A stretch of DNA of 64,000 bases from Streptomyces griseoaurantiacus (lineage in GTDB: Bacteria; Actinomycetota; Actinomycetes; Streptomycetales; Streptomycetaceae), in NCBI GenBank assembly GCA_014656015.1, contig BNBP01000007.1, positions 62,001 through 126,000 on the forward strand, given 5' to 3'. The position numbers and the translations under genes were made by a program. Numbering within the stretch: the stretch's first letter is position 1; each line of letters opens with the position of its first letter. Shown here one piece after another: positions 60,757-64,000 of the stretch. The notes beneath the pieces are model-generated. The model worked only from the letters and a program-made list of their open reading frames with translations. It was not told where the DNA came from and ran no database searches.

Positions 60757-61168
60757 GTGCGCTCCTTCCGGAGAGCGATCCACTGAAGGAAACTTCCGTG
60801 GGCCCACGAATAACCGGAAACTAACTTCCAGTCAAGATGTGGCGCACACGGGAAGGGCGCGCCTCACGGGACGGCGGGTCCGGACGGGTACGCGGTTCCG
60901 CCGTGGGACGGGAGCGGCCACATCAAGCCCGCGTGCGCCACCGCGCCACTTCGCTCCCCGGTGAGGGGCGCGCGGGGCCCGAAGGGACGCGAGCCCTTGC
61001 GGGACGGGGCGCGCGGGCGCGGCGGGCACGGTCCGACGCCCCCGCGGCTACGGAACGTTGGCGCCAAGTTCACCTCATGACCCTGACAACGATCGCCGTC
61101 CGCGCGCACAGTGAACGGCGGGGCGCGCCCCCGTCACCGCACCGCCCGACGACACGAAAGGGCACCGC
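60757..61168. other. Divergent 412-bp control region of the GH3 and phospholipase C genes
   Basis: No gene is convincing. Close to the GH3 start are CGTGGGCCCACG (60797-60808, a perfect 12-bp palindrome) flanked by GGAAACTTCC (60788-60797) and GGAAACTAACTTCC (60816-60829), which look like operator half-sites. Near the phospholipase start is GTTCACCTCAT (61068-61078), similar to one PHO-box repeat unit. The middle is GC-rich without clear structure. Confidence 0.6.
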
Positions 61169-62599
61169 ATGACCCCGCCGCTCACCCGCCGCAGACTCCT
61201 CGGCTCCGCCGCCGCCGGCCTCGGCGGCGCCGCCGCCCTCACCCTCCTGCCCCCGAGCGTCCAGAAGGCCGTCGCCGCCGGCCCCCCGAAGCACGGCTCC
61301 CTGCGCGACATCGAGCACGTCGTCCTGCTGATGCAGGAGAACCGCTCCTTCGACCACTACTTCGGCACCCTCTCCGGCGTCCGCGGCTTCCACGACCCGC
61401 GCGCGCTGAAGCTCGACACCGGCCGCTCCGTCTTCTTCCAGCCCGACACCCAGAACCCGCGCGGCTACCTGCTCCCCTTCCACCTCGACACCCACGCCTC
61501 CAGCGCCCAGGCCATCCCCTCCACCAGCCACGCCTGGACCGTGCAGCACGAGGCGTGGAACGGCGGGAAGATGGACCGGTGGCTGCCGGCCCACCGCAAG
61601 GCCGACGGCGTCAACGGCCCCTACGTCATGGGCTACTACACCCGCGAGGACATCCCCTTCCAGTTCGCCCTCGCCGAGACGTTCACCGTCTGCGACGCCT
61701 ACTTCTGCTCGGTCTTCGGCCCCACCTGGCCCAACCGGCTGTACTGGATGACCGGCACCCTCGACCCCGGCGGCACGCGGGGCGGCCCGATCCTCACCAA
61801 CAAGGCGCCCACGCCCTACCGCTGGACCACGTACGCCGAGCGGCTCCAGGCGGCCGGGGTGAGCTGGAAGGTCTACCAGCAGGACGACGACTACGGCTGC
61901 AACCTGCTGGAGCAGTTCGCCGCCTTCCGCGAGGCCCAGCCCGGCTCCGACCTCTACGAGCGCGGGATGCGCCCGCAGCCCGAGGGCACCTTCGAGGAGG
62001 ACGCCCGCAACGACCGCCTCCCCGCCGTCTCCTGGATCATCCCGACCAGCCACCAGTCCGAGCACCCGGACTACCTGCCCGCCGCCGGCGCCGACTTCGT
62101 CGCCTCCAAGATCGAGGCGATCGCGTCCAACCCGAAGGTGTGGCGCAAGACCGCCTTCATCCTCAACTACGACGAGAACGACGGGCTGTTCGACCACGTC
62201 CCGCCGCCCACCCCGCCCGAGGGCACCAAGGACGAGTTCGTGCAGGGGCTGCCCATCGGCGGCGGCTTCCGGGTGCCCGCCGTCGTCATCTCACCGTGGA
62301 CCGTGGGCGGCTGGGTCGCCTCGGAGCCCTTCGACCACACCTCCGTGCTCCAGTTCCTGGAAAAGTTCACCGGAGTGGCCGAGCCCAACATCAGCGACTG
62401 GCGCCGCGAGACCTTCGGCGACCTCACCTCCGCCTTCCGCTTCCGCTCCGCCCACCGGCGCCCGCCCCGGCTGCCCGAGGACACCGCCGAGCAGCTGGAG
62501 AAGGCCAAGGAGGAGGTGGCCACCCTGCCGGAACCGACGCTCCCGGGCGCCGACCAGTCCTACCCGCCCCAGGAACACGGCCGCCGCCCGCACGTGTGA
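61169..62599 (+). CDS. Tat-exported phospholipase C (phosphoesterase family)
   Basis: A 476-residue enzyme of the acid phosphatase/phospholipase C family that releases phosphoryl headgroups. The Tat signal is TRRRLLGSAAAGLGGAAAL, with cleavage near residue 37. The catalytic fold shows DIEHVVLLMQENRSFDHYFGTLSGVRGF with metal-binding Glu/Asn near 52, PTWPNRLYWMTGT, DGVNGPYVMGYYTREDIPF, ILNYDENDGLFDHVPPP and PAVVISPWTVGGWV with HTSVLQFLE. No C-terminal PLC extension domains are seen. ATG 61169 begins the Tat signal directly. A possible PHO box lies about 90 bp upstream. Confidence 0.93.
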   Translation: MTPPLTRRRLLGSAAAGLGGAAALTLLPPSVQKAVAAGPPKHGSLRDIEHVVLLMQENRSFDHYFGTLSGVRGFHDPRALKLDTGRSVFFQPDTQNPRGYLLPFHLDTHASSAQAIPSTSHAWTVQHEAWNGGKMDRWLPAHRKADGVNGPYVMGYYTREDIPFQFALAETFTVCDAYFCSVFGPTWPNRLYWMTGTLDPGGTRGGPILTNKAPTPYRWTTYAERLQAAGVSWKVYQQDDDYGCNLLEQFAAFREAQPGSDLYERGMRPQPEGTFEEDARNDRLPAVSWIIPTSHQSEHPDYLPAAGADFVASKIEAIASNPKVWRKTAFILNYDENDGLFDHVPPPTPPEGTKDEFVQGLPIGGGFRVPAVVISPWTVGGWVASEPFDHTSVLQFLEKFTGVAEPNISDWRRETFGDLTSAFRFRSAHRRPPRLPEDTAEQLEKAKEEVATLPEPTLPGADQSYPPQEHGRRPHV

Positions 62600-62911
62600 A
62601 CGAGCCAGGGCCCCTCGCTCGGATCATTCCGGCGTCGCGGGGTCCGGCACGGGTCGGGTCGCATGCGCACGGCGCCTCCCAGCCGGCCTGATCCGAACGA
62701 CAGACCCCGGCCGGACGCCCCGAAAAAAATCTTGGACGTCCGTGCAACCGTCGGCGCCCGTGACGGGTCGTACTTGGCATCAGGACCACTGGGGGGAGGA
62801 TCTGGGGGGATCCGCGGGGGTTCTGACACGGGGAGGCACGAGGGGCCCGGTCGACGACCGGGCCCCTCAACGTGCGCGCGCCGCCGGCCCCTCTCGTCCG
62901 GCAGACAGGCC
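62600..62911. other. 312-bp convergent spacer with a possible small transcript
   Basis: No coding gene is convincing. The stretch has an A-rich start (GAAAAAAATCTTGG at 62723), then GCAACC and GTCGTAC, which resembles an ECF-type promoter with a slightly long spacer. A strongly G-rich purine tract follows, and then the terminator at 62840-62868. It could express a short RNA or be the relic of a lost gene's leader. Confidence 0.5.
62840..62868. terminator. Strong terminator hairpin between plc and rbsD
   Basis: Perfect 12-bp arms GAGGGGCCCGGT/ACCGGGCCCCTC with a 5-nt loop (CGACG), between convergent genes. Confidence 0.88.
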
Positions 62912-63313
62912 CTAGAAGAACACCCCGCACCGCAGCAGCACGTTCGCGTACGGGCGGGCCTCGCCCGTGCGCACCACCAGGCGGGCCCCCGCCGACAGCT
63001 CCTTCAGCCGGGCGTGCGGCACCAGTTGCAGGCCCGGGCCCAGGTCCGCGAGGCGGTGCCGGAGCAGGGCGGCCGCGGCCGGGTTCGCCGCGTCGACCTC
63101 CTCCGCAGCGAGCGCCCCCTCCACCACCAGTTCCTCCAGGAGCCCGTCCAGCACCTCGGCGAAGGCCGGGACCCCGGCCCGGAAGGCCAGGTCGACCACG
63201 CGGGGTCCGGGCGGGATCGGCATCCCGACGTCGCACACCAGCACCCCGTCCCCGTGCCCCAGCTCCGCGAGGGCGCCGGCGAGGTGGCGGTTGAGTATCC
63301 CGGCGCGCTTCAC
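62912..63313 (-). CDS. rbsD: D-ribose pyranase
   Basis: Interconverts pyranose and furanose forms of ribose before phosphorylation. The 133-residue protein shows KRAGILNRHLAGALAELGHGDGVLVCDVGMPIP, with the conserved His residues near 10 and 19 and Asp near 27. HARLKELSAGARLVVRTGEARPYANVLLRCGVFF is the family C-terminus. The GTG overlaps the rbsK stop by four bases (GTGA), so the two are coupled. Confidence 0.95.
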   Translation of the reverse strand: MKRAGILNRHLAGALAELGHGDGVLVCDVGMPIPPGPRVVDLAFRAGVPAFAEVLDGLLEELVVEGALAAEEVDAANPAAAALLRHRLADLGPGLQLVPHARLKELSAGARLVVRTGEARPYANVLLRCGVFF

Positions 63314-64000
63314 AGCGCCGCCACCTCCCGCGCCGTCGGGAACGAGACCTGCGCCCCGGCCCGGGTGACCGCCGCCGCGCCCACCCGCGCCGCGTACGCC
63401 GCCGCCCGGGCCAGGGACTCGCCCGCCCCGAGCCGCCAGGCCAGCGCGGCGGTGAACGCGTCGCCCGCGCCCGTGGTGTCCACCGCCTCGACCTTCACCG
63501 AGGGCACCCGCACCGGGGCTCCCGTGCCCTCGGCGACCACCGCGCCCGCCGCGCCGAGCGTCACCACGACCGAGCGCGGCCCCAGCGCCAGCAGCGCCCG
63601 CGCCCACTCCTCGGGCGTGCCGCCCAGCCCGGCCCCGCCCGCGACGACCCGCGCCTCGTGCTCGTTGACGATCAGCGGATCGCAGGCCGCGAGGACCTCC
63701 GGCGGCAGCGCCCGCGGCGGCGAGGGGTTCAGCACGAACCGGGTGTCCTCCGGCAGGTTCCGCACCACCTCCACGACCGTCTCCAGCGGGATCTCCAACT
63801 GCGCCGAGACGACCCGGGAGGCGTGCAGCAGACCCTCGGCCGCGCGGACGTCGGCCGGGGTCAGCCGCGCGTTGGCGCCGGGGGAGACCACGATGCTGTT
63901 GTCCCCGGAGGGGTCCACCGTGATCAGCGCGACCCCGGTGGGCGCCCCGCCGACCAGCACCCCCGCCGTGTCGACCCCGGACTCGGCCTGCGAGTCCAGC
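63310..64000 (-). CDS. rbsK: Ribokinase, C-terminal part (start beyond the window)
   Basis: PfkB-family kinase that phosphorylates D-ribose. About 230 residues are visible; the N-terminus lies beyond 64000. Recognisable parts are GVALITVDPSGDNSIVVSPGANARLTPADV, FVLNPSPPRALPPEVL, DPLIVNEHEARVVAG and SVVVTLGAAGAVV. The catalytic VDTTGAGDAFTAALAWRL contains the anion-hole GAGD and its Asp base. rbsD follows with a four-base overlap. Other rbs genes (ABC transporter, LacI regulator) would be expected upstream, outside the window. Confidence 0.95.
   Translation of the reverse strand, partial: LDSQAESGVDTAGVLVGGAPTGVALITVDPSGDNSIVVSPGANARLTPADVRAAEGLLHASRVVSAQLEIPLETVVEVVRNLPEDTRFVLNPSPPRALPPEVLAACDPLIVNEHEARVVAGGAGLGGTPEEWARALLALGPRSVVVTLGAAGAVVAEGTGAPVRVPSVKVEAVDTTGAGDAFTAALAWRLGAGESLARAAAYAARVGAAAVTRAGAQVSFPTAREVAAL

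Noticed and set aside
1..64000. tRNA, rRNA, CRISPR arrays, insertion sequences, integrases
   Set aside because: Spacers were read for TTCGAAT-type T-loops, regularly spaced repeats and transposase or integrase motifs; none was convincing.

Overview
The window is a high-GC actinobacterial chromosome segment that looks like Streptomyces. Evidence for this is the G/C-rich third codon positions, a complete desferrioxamine operon, XRE/DUF397 pairs, F420-type oxidoreductases, Tat-exported hydrolases, and one TTA codon inside a large biosynthetic gene. The outer parts (glmS, desD-desE, the acyl-CoA genes, speB, the GH3 hexosaminidase, rbsD/rbsK) follow the order I recall from the S. coelicolor core chromosome. 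The middle carries accessory genes.

Layout. 1-1819: the start of glmS, a small conserved gene and a metal-dependent amidohydrolase. 1913-8170: desDCBA plus the ferrioxamine-binding lipoprotein DesE, with iron (DmdR-type) boxes upstream of desA and desE. 8373-14795: a branched-chain acyl-CoA (leucine) catabolic operon (acyl-CoA dehydrogenase, HMG-CoA lyase, biotin-dependent carboxylase alpha and beta), divergent from a TetR regulator with two matching operators between them. 15319-25419: housekeeping and accessory enzymes (phosphatase, CDF metal transporter, TesB, second acyl-CoA dehydrogenase, agmatinase, LLM oxidoreductase, secreted endonuclease, MFS/AraC pair, RibD-like reductase).

25500-33495: a divergent catabolic island. 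A CocE-type acyl hydrolase and an ATZ/TRZ-type amidohydrolase face an operon of aldehyde dehydrogenase, muconolactone-isomerase-like protein, LigA/LigB-type extradiol dioxygenase and alpha/beta hydrolase, followed by a Crp/Fnr regulator. The last four operon genes overlap each other at start and stop codons. The set matches no pathway I know and is the best candidate for an undescribed system. 33553-36449: an XRE/DUF397 pair and a SLOG-domain protein with a predicted four-helix membrane module. 36484-43677: an orphan two-module NRPS (C-A-PCP-C-A-PCP-TE) with a TTA codon at residue 66.

43876-56603: secreted phytase-like esterase, AraC/metallo-beta-lactamase pair, fused asymmetric ABC exporter preceded by a hairpin over its ribosome-binding site, TetR regulator, an in-frame fusion of an FAD oxidase with a SnoaL-like domain, a truncated SARP/AfsR-like fragment, an SDR and a LysR regulator. 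56852-64000: small secreted protein behind a 26-bp palindrome, S37 peptidase, GH3 hexosaminidase, Tat phospholipase C, and rbsD/rbsK (cut by the window end). I saw no tRNA, rRNA, CRISPR, transposase or phage integrase. All functional calls rest on motifs read by eye; no database search was run.
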